Positions 25,781 through 34,769 of a DNA stretch of 64,000 nt are shown here, piece after piece. Numbering within the stretch: the stretch's first letter is position 1; every line of letters begins with the position of its first letter. Source of the stretch: Dromaius novaehollandiae. Lineage: Eukaryota > Chordata > Aves > Casuariiformes > Dromaiidae. The translations under genes were made by a program, and so were the position numbers. Under the pieces are notes generated by a model. It was not told where the DNA came from and searched no databases. It saw only the letters and a program-made list of their open reading frames with translations. The stretch is from NCBI RefSeq assembly GCF_036370855.1, contig NC_088101.1:3107501-3171500 (forward strand). Direction: 5' to 3'.

Positions 25781-26460
25781 ACCTCACTCTCCAGCACTTG
25801 CAAAATATGGGAGTGTTTGGATGTAACGTGGGAGAGGCGGGTGGGCTAAAATCTCAAATGGTGTTCCAGGTGAAGGCCTGAACCACTGAGCAGAGCGAAC
25901 TGGCCCCAAAATGCTGGGGGGAAGGAGGGGCTGGGGAATAGTTAAGCCACACAGGTGTGCCTCGGGACCGGGGGTACAGTGAGATGCTGTCAAACCTGTA
26001 AGCAAGGGGGAGATACTTAGATGGGGCAACCCCATGCGCCTGGAGGAAAAGGTGAACGGTCCTGAGAAAAAAGTCGGTAATGCTTGGGAAAGGCCAGTAG
26101 CTGGTATCTGCATCCAGCCCCCTGGTTACCCCCCACACACACACGCTGCCTTTTTGTCCTGTCCCCTTTCCCACTGGTCTGGGTTGTGACCCTACGCCAA
26201 TCCTCTGGAAGCAGGTTGGATTCCTGGTGGCACGTGTGCTGCGGGGCTGGGGAGGAGCAGGTAGGCATCGGTGGGCACGTGCGAGTGACTGGCACTGCTG
26301 CGGAGAGCTTGAGCTCTTCTGTGGCTTGAGCTGGCTGGGAGTGGTGGGAGAAGGAGCGCAAGGTCCTTTGCTGCCCATCGGTACAGCAGAAGGAGGAGGT
26401 AATTTGAACTACTGTTGTGGGAAGAGAAACAAATGTGCTTTTTTACCTGGCCTGTGTTAG
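25780..26460. other. GC-rich stop-poor block
   Basis: The plus strand is G-rich (runs at 25915-25936) and frames stay open on both strands, including 174 codons at 25854-26378 (minus) and 81 codons at 26084-26329 (plus). Opposing open frames show this is compositional. Two CACGTG E-boxes (26231-26236 and 26276-26281) lie 45 bp apart, and a short (CA)n is at 26134-26144. The block abuts the LTR-like element but shows no retroviral internal sequence that I recognise. Confidence 0.5.
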
Positions 26461-26844
26461 TTGGGCATGAAAAAGAGATAAGCTTCTGTCATCATGCCTG
26501 GCTGAGAAATACAAGTACTGAGGCAGCCTGCTCATCCCCAGTCTCTCCGTTAGGCCCTGAATTAATGCGTACTGTGGAGGACAGATAAGTGAACTTTTGC
26601 CCTAAACATTTCTTGGTACATAAGATATGAACCTTGCTGCATGAGTTGCAAATTCTGCAGGAGGCCATAGCTATGGGCAGGTCATGCATTTTCGCCTGCT
26701 GCCAGAGGAAACAGGACTGAGATGGTGTCTTTTCCCATTGTACGGGCAAGCCATCTGTTTCCAGGGGAAACAGGACCGGGGTGCTATGACCACGTGGGAA
26801 ACACTGAGCCTGCGCCAAACCAGACCACGCCACATCATGTCCAC

Positions 26845-26858
26845 CATGCATATGCATG
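26845..26858. promoter_or_regulatory. 14-bp palindrome in the U3 part of the LTR
   Basis: CATGCATATGCATG is a perfect palindrome made of two inverted ATGCAT octamer-like halves. It lies 42 bp before the TATA box of the LTR, where retroviral enhancer sites are usual. POU-factor binding is an inference. Confidence 0.35.
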
Positions 26859-26899
26859 AGATTTCTAGGAAACAGGCGGAGATTCTGGGACTTGGACTG

Positions 26900-26907
26900 T
26901 ATAAAAA
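26900..26907 (+). promoter_or_regulatory. TATA box of the LTR
   Basis: TATAAAAA followed by GGG. Transcription would be expected to start about 25-30 bp downstream, near 26930, before the pyrimidine tract. Confidence 0.5.
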
Positions 26908-27025
26908 GGGTACCACCCAAAGCTAAGTGGAGGACCCACCCACCACCAAATGGGATCCCCCCATCGCTGAGACTCCAAAAGGAAGAGGACCAACAGGGTG
27001 CCGCTGGATCCACGGGTGGTGATAT

Positions 27026-27080
27026 CTTTTTCTCTTTCTCTCTCTCTTTCTCTCTCTTTCTCTCTTTTTCTCTCTCTTTT
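27026..27080 (+). repeat. CT-rich simple repeat inside the LTR
   Basis: About 55 nt of nearly pure pyrimidine, mostly CT dinucleotides with TTT and TTTTT interruptions. It lies in the inferred R/5' leader part of the LTR. On the minus strand it gives an artificial Glu/Lys/Arg repeat. Confidence 0.85.
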
Positions 27081-27191
27081 GTTGAATGTTGATAAGATCT
27101 ATTCGAAACGTGTGGCACGGGACTTGTCTAGCTAGTTGAAGTAACCGCCATTGAATTTTCCTATTTTGACCACATGCCTTATCTTTGTGTT

Positions 27192-27197
27192 AATAAA
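27192..27197 (+). terminator. poly(A) signal of the LTR
   Basis: AATAAA, followed 20-35 bp later by the GT-rich stretch GGCTGGTGTTGTTTC. This is the order expected for a functional cleavage and polyadenylation signal and would define the R/U5 border near 27210-27220. Confidence 0.5.
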
Positions 27198-27319
27198 TCA
27201 TAAAACTGGTTGGCTGGTGTTGTTTCACCTTAATTCAGTCCAAGGGCATCACGAACTTAGTCGTTGGTCCCAAGGGGAGGGAGGTCATCCTAAATGACTC
27301 CTTTCGGGCCATGACACCT

Positions 27320-27880
27320 ACTGCCTCCAGTGCATTTAGGAAAGAACAATAAGGAAATTGATAGAAAATCAAATGTGGACTAACCATCCTTTAATGCCCC
27401 TTTTCTCATTCCCTGATAAAAAGCTACTACCAGTGCCAAGTCAGTCAGTGCTCATGTCTTGCAGCAGGTAAGTTTGTGTTCCCTGAAGAAGTAAAGTGCC
27501 ATCTGAATTCTGATGCTTAGCTGTAAGAGAGCAACATATTGAAGTACCTGGATAATTAACTACCTTATGCTGTGGTATAGGCATCAGCAGTGGCCTGGTA
27601 TCTGAATTCTGCTTAGCTTGGGGGGGGGGTTGTTTGTTTACTTGCTAAATTTTCCAGAAATGTCTGGGAAAGCTGATGCAAAAGATGAATGGTGGGTATC
27701 TCTTCTGCTAGAGAGAGTACTTCCTTTGTACCAGTGCTAGATCCCTGGTTCCCATTGCCGACATAGTTTGGCCAGCGTCTCCTGTTTGGAGTGTAATAAC
27801 CAGCTCTAAAAAATGACTCTTACTTCGCAGCTATTGCAAACAGTAACATCTTCTGATAGTGACTTCACCCCAGTCCCATG
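27320..27880. other. noncoding stretch with a G-run
   Basis: Nothing coding. A run of ten G is at 27620-27629. Confidence 0.55.
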
Positions 27881-27952
27881 ATGAGTGTGACCCTGGAAAG
27901 CCGGTGTTTCGGAGGTGATGTATTTGTCGTTAATGGCTGCCACACAGTGATG

Positions 27953-27963
27953 GGTTCGATTCC
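27953..27963 (+). promoter_or_regulatory. Pol III B-box-like motif
   Basis: GGTTCGATTCC matches the internal B box of tRNA genes and tRNA-derived SINEs. Upstream CCTGGAA (27892-27898) is complementary to TTCCAGG (27960-27966), but that pairing would use bases needed for the T arm, and no A box or full cloverleaf can be drawn. It is not a tRNA gene. A decayed SINE head or a chance match are both possible. Confidence 0.25.
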
Positions 27964-28048
27964 AGGTAGGCACATTATATCAAGCTTACCTGAGTATGTA
28001 TTGTGGTGGGAAACGCACTGTGTGCAGATACAGTTTACAGAATGATCT

Positions 28049-28234
28049 ATGCGAACTGGGAGGTGGGAACTTGGAGTGTACTGTGTCTTGGGCCCAGTGG
28101 TGAATATAGCCAGTCTGCGGGCTGATGTATTTAGCTTAATAGCTAATCTGTCTCGTTTAGTGGGCAATGTATCTGAGCTTGTAGGTGATAGATCTGATTT
28201 GATGAGTGACATGTCTGACTCAGCAGTTGACTAA
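28049..28234 (+). other. 61-codon frame through a 21-bp periodic repeat, product unknown
   Basis: The frame stays open through all six 21-bp units listed next, so each unit contributes seven residues. Residue 2 of each unit is always Asn or Asp, residue 6 is Leu in five of six, and residue 4 is Ser in four of six. This keeps the look of a short solenoid or coiled-coil repeat while the DNA has diverged. The opposite strand is also open (27865-28212, 115 codons). There is no recognised family, start context or splice support, so coding status is unproven. Confidence 0.2.
28100..28231 (+). repeat. degenerate 21-bp tandem repeat, six units
   Basis: Units start at 28100, 28121, 28142, 28163, 28184 and 28205, with a partial seventh at 28226. 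Position 5 is A in all six and position 1 is G in five. Neighbouring units match at up to about 13 of 21 positions. An upstream stretch at 27914-27935 (GGTGATGTATTTG...) resembles unit 2, so the array may once have been longer. Confidence 0.55.
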
Positions 28235-28239
28235 AGTTA

Positions 28240-28900
28240 CTCATTTTGGAATATATCTTCTTCAGTGGAGGATAGGCACACACACAAGCACTTTTTTTTT
28301 TTTTGTTAGCAGGTGATTAAGCACACTCTGAAATGAATCAATCCTACTTTGTATGCAAGGGAATTTTTTCTTTTCCCTGTACCTCATTTCTCACACTTGG
28401 CAATTATTTTACAAAGCAGCCGCTGGGATGCGTTCAAAGCTTTCTGGAAATCACTGACTTCCAAAGTGCACTGGAGCAGGCCTTGTGAGGCAGCACAGAC
28501 TTTGCCACTCAGCACACAGGCCTGAACATAGGTAGAAGTCTGCGCTCCCCTGGTGTCTCCCAAAGCTGCATTTTTCTCTCTCTCTTTACAGGAAAGCTGT
28601 AAGGTATTTACCTTTGACTGAAATGAGGTGGGAGATGTGTGGCCTTGAAGCTGATGCAGCCTACAATTTTACTTCTTCTACAATCCGTTGTGGGTTTTCA
28701 TAATGTATTATTGCTGGATAAAACAAAAGTGTCTTGTGCGCGTGTTTGACCAGCAAATGCTGTTTGTAGGCCATCTTGGCTCTCAGCATGGGAATGGTTC
28801 CCTGCCTCTCGAAGAAGTAGTTGTAGCTATTTTCGAACAAGATATTTTTGGATCTGCAGGATCACATAATTTCTCTCGAAAGGGCAAAGCTGGGCAGGGT
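28240..28900. other. noncoding stretch with small simple repeats
   Basis: Short (CA)n at 28276-28286 and a T13 at 28292-28304. The part at 28395-28450 has the dense, repeat-free look of regulatory DNA, but no decisive motif. Nothing coding. Confidence 0.5.
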
Positions 28901-28904
28901 GGCA

Positions 28905-29060
28905 AGGGGATACTGCCTGCTGGTTGGCGCTCAATGCTGCGGGGGTGCAGCGCCTCCGGCCTGTGCTCGGCACCACAGAGAATAGCACGAGGACAGAAAT
29001 GTAGCTCAGAGGGGAGCAGGGCCGATGTGCTGGAGGAAAGCAAGCGGAGCGAATGCTCAT
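28905..29060. promoter_or_regulatory. small CpG-enriched patch
   Basis: About 150 bp with clearly more CpG than the surroundings, centred on 28925-28975. Too short for a standard CpG island. Overlapping frames on both strands (28688-29107 plus; 28783-29043 and 28827-29171 minus) show it is also stop-poor. It could be a former island, an enhancer core or a promoter of a noncoding transcript. Confidence 0.25.
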
Positions 29061-29160
29061 CTGTTGAGTTAGCAGTGTGCCTGGCGGGAAGGGAAAGGCT
29101 CTTCTGATTAGCATTGGCACGTTATCCTTCGGCAGCAGGTTGCCCAAGGCGATGGGCATG

Positions 29161-29198
29161 GAGCTGCTCATCCGGCACGGAGCTGTTCATCCGGCAAG
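29161..29198 (+). repeat. 19-bp tandem duplication, 2 copies
   Basis: GAGCTGCTCATCCGGCACG (29161-29179) and GAGCTGTTCATCCGGCAAG (29180-29198) match at 17 of 19 positions, including the CCGG site. A fairly recent local duplication in a CpG-richer neighbourhood. Confidence 0.85.
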
Positions 29199-29219
29199 AG
29201 TTTTGCGGTGTTCTGCTCA

Positions 29220-29480
29220 GTTTAGCTTCTGCTTTGATTTGCTTCACTTATTTCTCATTCTGAGGAAGATATAATCAATAAATCTTGACTACAAGTTGCT
29301 CAGCGGAGGGCTGTGCTGCTGCAAAATGCTTTTTTCATTCTTTGTGAGCATGCATGGCTGCACACCTGCCTGCCGGCGCTATTAGCCTGTTTGCTCTTAA
29401 TGTTGCGCTGCTTTTGACATCGACGGGAACATTATCACAGCCGCTGATTTCTTTTGAAGAGCCGAGTCCCTGCCGTGTGG
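29220..29480. promoter_or_regulatory. candidate conserved noncoding element
   Basis: Repeat-free sequence of balanced composition with CpG retained at 29372-29376, 29404-29406 and 29420-29425. No open frame survives. The style resembles conserved developmental enhancers. No conservation data were available, so this is a weak call. Confidence 0.2.
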
Positions 29481-29639
29481 ATCTCCAAATGCGCGTGTTG
29501 TCGAGGAAGCCACATGATTAGTGCTGTCAGCCCCGAGCCTTGGGGTCAAAATGCCGTGGGTGGCAGGTCCATTGCAGGGTGCAGAGGATCACAAGTGCTG
29601 GTGTATGCTATGTGGGCACCGCACTCCAGCTTCTCTTTC

Positions 29640-30840
29640 CTCACATGGCAAATTTGATAGGCCTTTTCTGATTACCACATAAAATCTTTCTTGAAAGGAC
29701 AAGTGACATGTTGGATGAAAAAGTATTTTGCCTTCAGAAATAGCTGTAGCTCTTACATGTGAAAGCCTTCATTGTAGCTCGTGAGAAACATCTCGCTTCT
29801 CTTTAGCCCACAATCCCTTCCAAATAAAAGATGCCCATGCTTTAATGATGGACGAAATGATGAACGAATTCCCCTAGGAATGGGGAAACTTGCTTCCACT
29901 GTTTTTTAGTGTCATGGTCTGGACTTCACTGTGTAGTGAGCAAATAGCACAGCAGTGTGATAATGCTGGTTCTGGACCTTTTTTCTAAGAACAATTATTG
30001 CAGAGACTTTATCTGCAATGTCTCAGGGCCCCTGCGCCAGTGTTTGACCACCCTTAACTCTGTATGGCTCCTCTTTGGTACAGGAGTAGCGGCAGAGGAA
30101 GCAGAAATATTTAGCAATCTTGGCACTTCTAGTCAGTCAATGCTGCGATGGTGAAAGCTGCTACAGGACCAAAGCTCTCCCCTGAGCTACTGCTGTTAGC
30201 CACTGCTGAGCTTAGCTGTTTATTCTGAGTTTTGTTGCAACTGTAAAAAATATATATATAGTAGTCAGGTACCTTTGACCTTTGGGAACCTACCAGCATG
30301 TGTTGTGCTAAAACCATGACTAGCAGTAGGGTTCTGGGTTATATATTTTATAGTATCTGCAAACAAACTGTAGATGGGTTCATCTAAAGGTAGTATGCAA
30401 AGAAGCTGTGATACTGTTTGGAGGATTTCGCTAATCAAGGTTATGTGCATCTTCTTATGTTTCTGTATCTCCCCTTGATTAAAATGGACAGAATAAAACT
30501 CCTATGTACAACTTCTGTCCCTCCCTCCAGCCATAATTGACTTAAGACATAATTTTGAAAAGACATAGTAATGTAGGTTGCCTGGTTTGAAATGCTTTAA
30601 GGAAGCCTGAGTTGCCAAGAAAAGTTGATCATATGCCTGCTTTAAACCTTGCCCATTTAGGTTGAAATATTGACTCCTGTAACTTTGGTTTCCCTTTTTA
30701 CTGGGAAATCTTTTAAATTGGAAGTGGACTGTCTTTAATCTGGCCAAATATCGCAGTGCAGTTATGAGTACTGGCTACCGAGGTAAACTGTATTAGTGTA
30801 GACGTTCGTCATGCAAGCATTAGCTGCAGCACAGAATTAA
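29640..30840. other. noncoding stretch, no gene seen
   Basis: A short (AT)n is at 30247-30259. Frames of 60-80 codons on both strands have no recognisable product. No named repeat. Confidence 0.55.
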
Positions 30841-30859
30841 TGCTGAAAATGTCCATGCC

Positions 30860-31040
30860 CACCCTCTCTTTTAGTGCCGATGCGAGTCAGGCTTACTGTA
30901 ATTAATTTGCATGTGGAAAACTGCCTCTCTGCCAAGAGATAAAGCAAATGATTTTGAGATAGCACAATTATGTCACCGAATGTATTTATCCCACAGCCTG
31001 GCTCCTGCAAAGTCGATGTCCATGTGGTGCATGTTCAGTG
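30860..31040. promoter_or_regulatory. candidate enhancer with homeodomain-octamer composite site
   Basis: TAATTAATTTGCAT at 30899-30912 joins a palindromic homeodomain site TAATTA to a perfect octamer ATTTGCAT, overlapping by two bases, a layout seen in POU/homeodomain-driven enhancers. The next 100 bp are repeat-free. Factor binding is inference. Confidence 0.35.
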
Positions 31041-31084
31041 AGCGTCCCTTTTGTGGTGTGCACAGCAGAGCTGCAGTAACTGAC

Positions 31085-31285
31085 AGCTGCGAACTTCATG
31101 GTGAGGCTGTCAAATGCGCTGTCTGCCTAACCGGTGCTCGTCGAACCGTTCCTGAGCGCCACGTCTCCAGCCACTGCGGTCGGATACTTCGGTGCTTGTT
31201 ATTGGCAGCGGTAGGTGGAAGTGAGCAGCGTGGTTGGAGTGTCAAAGGCCTGTAGCACTGACAGGGGTACAAGCCGTGAATCAAA
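31085..31285. promoter_or_regulatory. CpG-enriched patch, possible cryptic promoter or enhancer
   Basis: At least ten CpG occur between 31118 and 31212, far above the local rate. No TATA box is seen, and no adjacent first-exon-like frame beyond 114 codons at 30911-31255 with no family character. It follows the homeodomain-octamer site by about 200 bp. Confidence 0.3.
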
Positions 31286-32208
31286 CCCGGTGCAGTGGTG
31301 GTGCCCAGCTAGAGCACCAGGCAGAGCTGGCAAACCCCGTCGTGCCTGCCTGGCCCTTCCTCGCAGGGCCATGCCCACTGGCTAACGGAAGTAGGACTTG
31401 GCTTTAGCAACAATCTGTTTAACTTAAAGCTGGGGAGCAGGGCTAGAGACTGAGCGTGTGACAGGCGAGATGACTGTGCCCTCTGCCGAGCACGCTCGCA
31501 CTTGTCTCCCAGCCCAGCTGCCCTCAAGGCTGGGAAAGGGCAGGGGATGTCTCTTCCCCAGCTACACGTGCACACTTTGGGTCCTGTCTGGGCAGTGAGG
31601 TGAAATCTTTTGTAATGGCTGGACTTCCAGTTGCTGTGTTTCGGGGAGTTTTGCAGGGGCGGCATTTCAAAGGGCCTCGAGTTAGAGCAGGCTGTAACAT
31701 TCCTCCTTCCAGCGAATAATTCCTGCAGGCAGGCAGAGGCCCTCTGCCTGCAGTTCGGCTGCTGCTGGCACCCAAGGGGGATCGAGCCTGGGAAGCTGCC
31801 CGACTTGAGCCTCCGAGTTAGAAAGTCAACCAAAAGACTGGGAACTGTTGGCCGGAGGATTGCTAGGAAATGTCCATGTGCCTCATACCATCACCTGGCT
31901 GACAGGTAACTTTATTTAATGACTTACAGTCCTTCTGGATGCCATTATACTTCTACTCCCATTGCTTTAGGGATGGTCTTCCACTGCAGGTGTTTGGGTG
32001 GCAGGCTTGGCAAACTCCCTTTTTATAATCAGGTCCCAGATTATTGCAAGTTTTACATACCTTTGAAGGTCTGCGAGTTTGGTTTATTCACTGTGTGAAA
32101 GAGAGCTGAAGCATAAAGAGCAATGAGTGTGGAGATCTGGGGCAGAAATGTAACTCTAGCTAGCTCTTCCCGGAAAACCTTTGGGGAAAGGCACTGTGAA
32201 TTTTTCTG
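31286..32208. other. noncoding stretch, stop-poor in part
   Basis: A 174-codon minus-strand frame (31309-31833) overlaps 83 codons in another minus-strand frame (31524-31775) and 92 codons on the plus strand (31631-31909), so openness again follows base composition. No domain recognised. Confidence 0.5.
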
Positions 32209-32217
32209 CAATTGTGT

Positions 32218-32292
32218 AGAGTTTCTCAGCAGGGAGTCATCTAACAATATCCAGAGCAACCCAGCAAGCAAGAAGCATAAAGCCAGGAGCTA
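32218..32292 (+). repeat. dispersed repeat, copy A
   Basis: Starts GAGTTTCTCAG and ends ATAAAGCCAGGAGCT. It aligns without gaps to copy B at 38935-39007: the first 11 and last 14 bases are identical, and about 51 of 73 positions match overall. The equal spacing of conserved blocks argues for common descent rather than chance. The family is unknown to me. Confidence 0.6.
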
Positions 32293-32299
32293 AGTAAAA

Positions 32300-34360
32300 T
32301 ACAGAAATTTCATAATAAATTAGTGTTGGAAATTAGAGCCAGGCTGTGAAATCACCACAATTAAAATTCAGAGAGCAAAGAAGAGAAAGCTTACCCAGTG
32401 ACCCATGCTTGCTGCACAGAGTTAGAAAAGAAACTGGGCTACTTTAATATTCTAGCATAATTTTCACATTACTGAAATTGTCAGGAATTTAAAGGAAAAC
32501 CAGGGGGCTGGTCCTTAACTGATGAAAATCAGCTTAACTCGGTGGTTATCAAGGGAGCTAAACTGATGTACATGAGCTAAACATGTGCCTCTAAACCAAC
32601 AGCTCCACGCTCGCTATACCAATGTAAGTGGAGAAAATGAAGCGTTTCTCACTTTCTGGCAAGTCTCTGTGCAGATCCTGAACTATATGTGTCTATTCAA
32701 GGGATAAGAGCTGTTTATGAATCAAGATAATGCTCTTGAAATCAGCTCCTGGGTAAGAAAAATAGATACATAATAAATGAGATTGGTACAAGGTGATTTT
32801 TTTGGTGATTGTTTGTTGAATTACCTTCAATCAATTTATTTTACTAATGCAAAACTAAATTGTTCCCAGTTCAGAATTCTTATGAGCATTAAAAAGCTGA
32901 AATACCAAACTGACAAAAAATTAATGCCAGGATTCTAACACAAGAGCTCCCTAGAAACGAATTCAAAGACAGCCAAATAAAACAAGAGATTAAAATATAC
33001 AAAATACTGCAATTTAAAAGAAAATCACTGAATTATTGAAACTCTATAGAAGAAATGTCACGGCAGTGCTTCTAATCAGCCTGATTAAAAAAAACACACT
33101 ATCTTTTTTTCCCTCCTTTGATGTCAAGAAGTGTATTGTAAACTTAAAATGATGTATGTAGTTCAATCAGATTGATCTGGAGAGTTCAAAGATATTGTAA
33201 TTTCCTGAGCATTTATTCTTTCTCCCATGTGGTAGAAAGTACATCACATGTATACACAGCGTAATCCTTTTAATTCCCTGCTGTTGGGTTGCAAACAGAA
33301 AACCGCTCTGCAGAGTGAGAAAGTAAGCAGCCTCTATAGAAAAGCTGCGTGCTGACCTGCTCTGCACTGTGTCCATATGCCATGCAACCAATGCAGTAAA
33401 TGCCTTGCTCACAGCAGTGCTTTCTTCTCCCCAACTGATGATTTCATTACAAATTTACATACAGGCTTTGTGGAGCTGCCTGATAATTGCAACATGGAGT
33501 GACCAAGCGGCACTGGAGGGCAGCTTCCAACCCCACTCTGCGCCAGGATGACATCCTCACAACCACCAAGGCATGTCAGGCCCAGGATGGCAATTTTGGC
33601 AAGCAATGCACTGTCCAGCAGCCCTCACTCAGCAAGTGCATTTGGGCAGAGCTTCCTCCGCGGGATGCTGATGCCACTGTGCCAGTCGGGACGCAGGGGG
33701 CCAGAATGAGCGTGAGGGGCAGCGCAGTTCACGTGCTGCCAGAGGGGGTCAGTCAATGTTAGTTCTTGCAGGGAGAAGCTCATATTTCAGCAGGCAGAAG
33801 GGTTATTAGTTCCCTCATGAGACAATCAGCCCAGGTTTTCCATGCATTAGATGCTGTATAACACGGAAGGAGATGCTTTTTGCTCTGGCAGGGGTTTCTC
33901 CTTTATTCTTTTGGCCAGCCAACCCATTTTAACAGCTTCTGCCACCAGTAATGGTGGTTGTAGGCTCTGTTGGGGCAAGTACCTTTTGATCCAGCTTGCC
34001 CATCGTAAGTGTTATACATACAGCGTTCAGAACCCCTACCCTAAAAATTCATCATTTAAGTAAATAAGAGGGAGAAAATACTATTACTACCCTTTTTATA
34101 ACAGCAAAAGTCAGTTGTGGACCAAAGGGCTACTGTAAGGCCCAGCGAAGTGGATGGAAAGACACCATTAAGTTTGGGACAGGCTTTAAACAATTTGCTT
34201 AGCACTTTTGTGCTTTGCCAAGGAGCGGTCTTGACACTGCCAGGAACAGAGTCAGAGCCCTGTCTCCACTAAAGGTAAAGCTGATTTAAGAACTACTTTT
34301 AAGTGTTTAAATCTTACAGGTTTTCCTCTTCATTATTTGTGATTTTTAGACAAATTTATT
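32300..34360. other. noncoding stretch, no gene seen
   Basis: The part at 32760-33150 is strongly A+T-rich. The part at 33480-33760 is GC-richer, with opposing frames at 33409-33606 (minus) and 33487-33762 (plus) and no recognised product. Confidence 0.55.
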
Positions 34361-34361
34361 T

Positions 34362-34363
<2 letters not shown>

Positions 34364-34392
<29 letters not shown>
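34364..34392 (+). repeat. poly(T) run of 29 (poly(A) on the minus strand)
   Basis: The longest homopolymer in the window. Read on the minus strand it is a 29-nt poly(A) with AATAAA about 50 nt upstream (34443-34448 on the plus strand), which raises the question of a retrocopy tail. Confidence 0.85.
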
Positions 34393-34394
<2 letters not shown>

Positions 34395-34674
34395 GAGAAG
34401 ACACTTGGATTCTGCATCTATTTGTGGAAAGTTCTTTTGACATTTATTGGGAGCCATGGTCTGTTTTACAGACTGCAGAATGGGCCTTGCTTGGTCAAGG
34501 TCTGGAGCGGGAGTGAACCCCGCAGGCTTAATTGGAGCTACATCTATTTGCACCCATGGCAAGGTGTACCCCCTGGTCTTTGATCACTTGGGCGAAGCAG
34601 CATGCTCTAACGCGAGTATTTTGCAGTGGTCCTTCATCTGCTTCAATTGTCTGGCCAGCTGCAGGTTAGGGCAG
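34393..34674 (-). other. near-open frame ending in poly(A); retrocopy or chance
   Basis: On the minus strand a pyrimidine-rich acceptor-like site (TTCCCCTTGTTTACAG) ends at 34675. From 34673 one frame is open to the poly(A) run except for a single TGA at 34584-34586. The translation is mixed and not low-complexity, with a short helical-looking start and a Pro-rich middle. It runs into the A-run without its own stop, which is odd for a mature mRNA copy. No family is recognised, and no target duplication flanks it. An exon, a decayed retrocopy or chance all remain possible. Confidence 0.2.
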
Positions 34675-34769
34675 CTGTAAACAAGGGGAAATTGGAATGG
34701 CAAACCGATCAATTACAGAATATTGAAAAGATCATGGCAGTGGCAGCAATGCTGCTAAAGCCAGTATGG

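Larger units (their letters stand above)
26487..27316 (+). mobile_element. probable solo LTR of an endogenous retrovirus
   Basis: A roughly 830-bp unit with LTR anatomy: possible terminal TGTCAT (26487-26492) and ATGACA (27311-27316) as inverted ends, a TATA box at 26900-26907, a pyrimidine tract at 27026-27080, AATAAA at 27192-27197, and a GT-rich stretch just after it. TATA to poly(A) signal is about 290 bp, which fits a U3-R-U5 order on the plus strand. No gag, pol or env remnant flanks it, so it is likely a solo LTR left by recombination. The bases outside the proposed ends (GCTTC and CCTAC) do not form a clean duplication, so the ends are provisional. The minus-strand frame running through it is an artefact of the CT tract. 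Confidence 0.65.

Noticed and set aside
25915..25936. G-quadruplex
   Set aside because: Only three separate runs of three or more G stand close together, so a canonical four-run motif is not met.
25854..26378. 174-codon minus-strand frame
   Set aside because: Frames on both strands are open here because the block is GC-rich; no domain or gene signals.
26492..27118. 208-codon minus-strand frame with a Glu/Lys/Arg repeat
   Set aside because: The charged repeat is only the CT tract of the LTR read backwards; the frame lies across LTR promoter sequence.
27880..27970. tRNA gene suggested by GGTTCGATTCC and a 7-bp complementary pair
   Set aside because: No A box, no proper T-stem or anticodon arm, and the 7-bp pairing uses bases required for the T arm.
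31309..31833. 174-codon minus-strand frame
   Set aside because: Overlapped by open frames in another minus frame and on the plus strand; translation lacks recognisable features.
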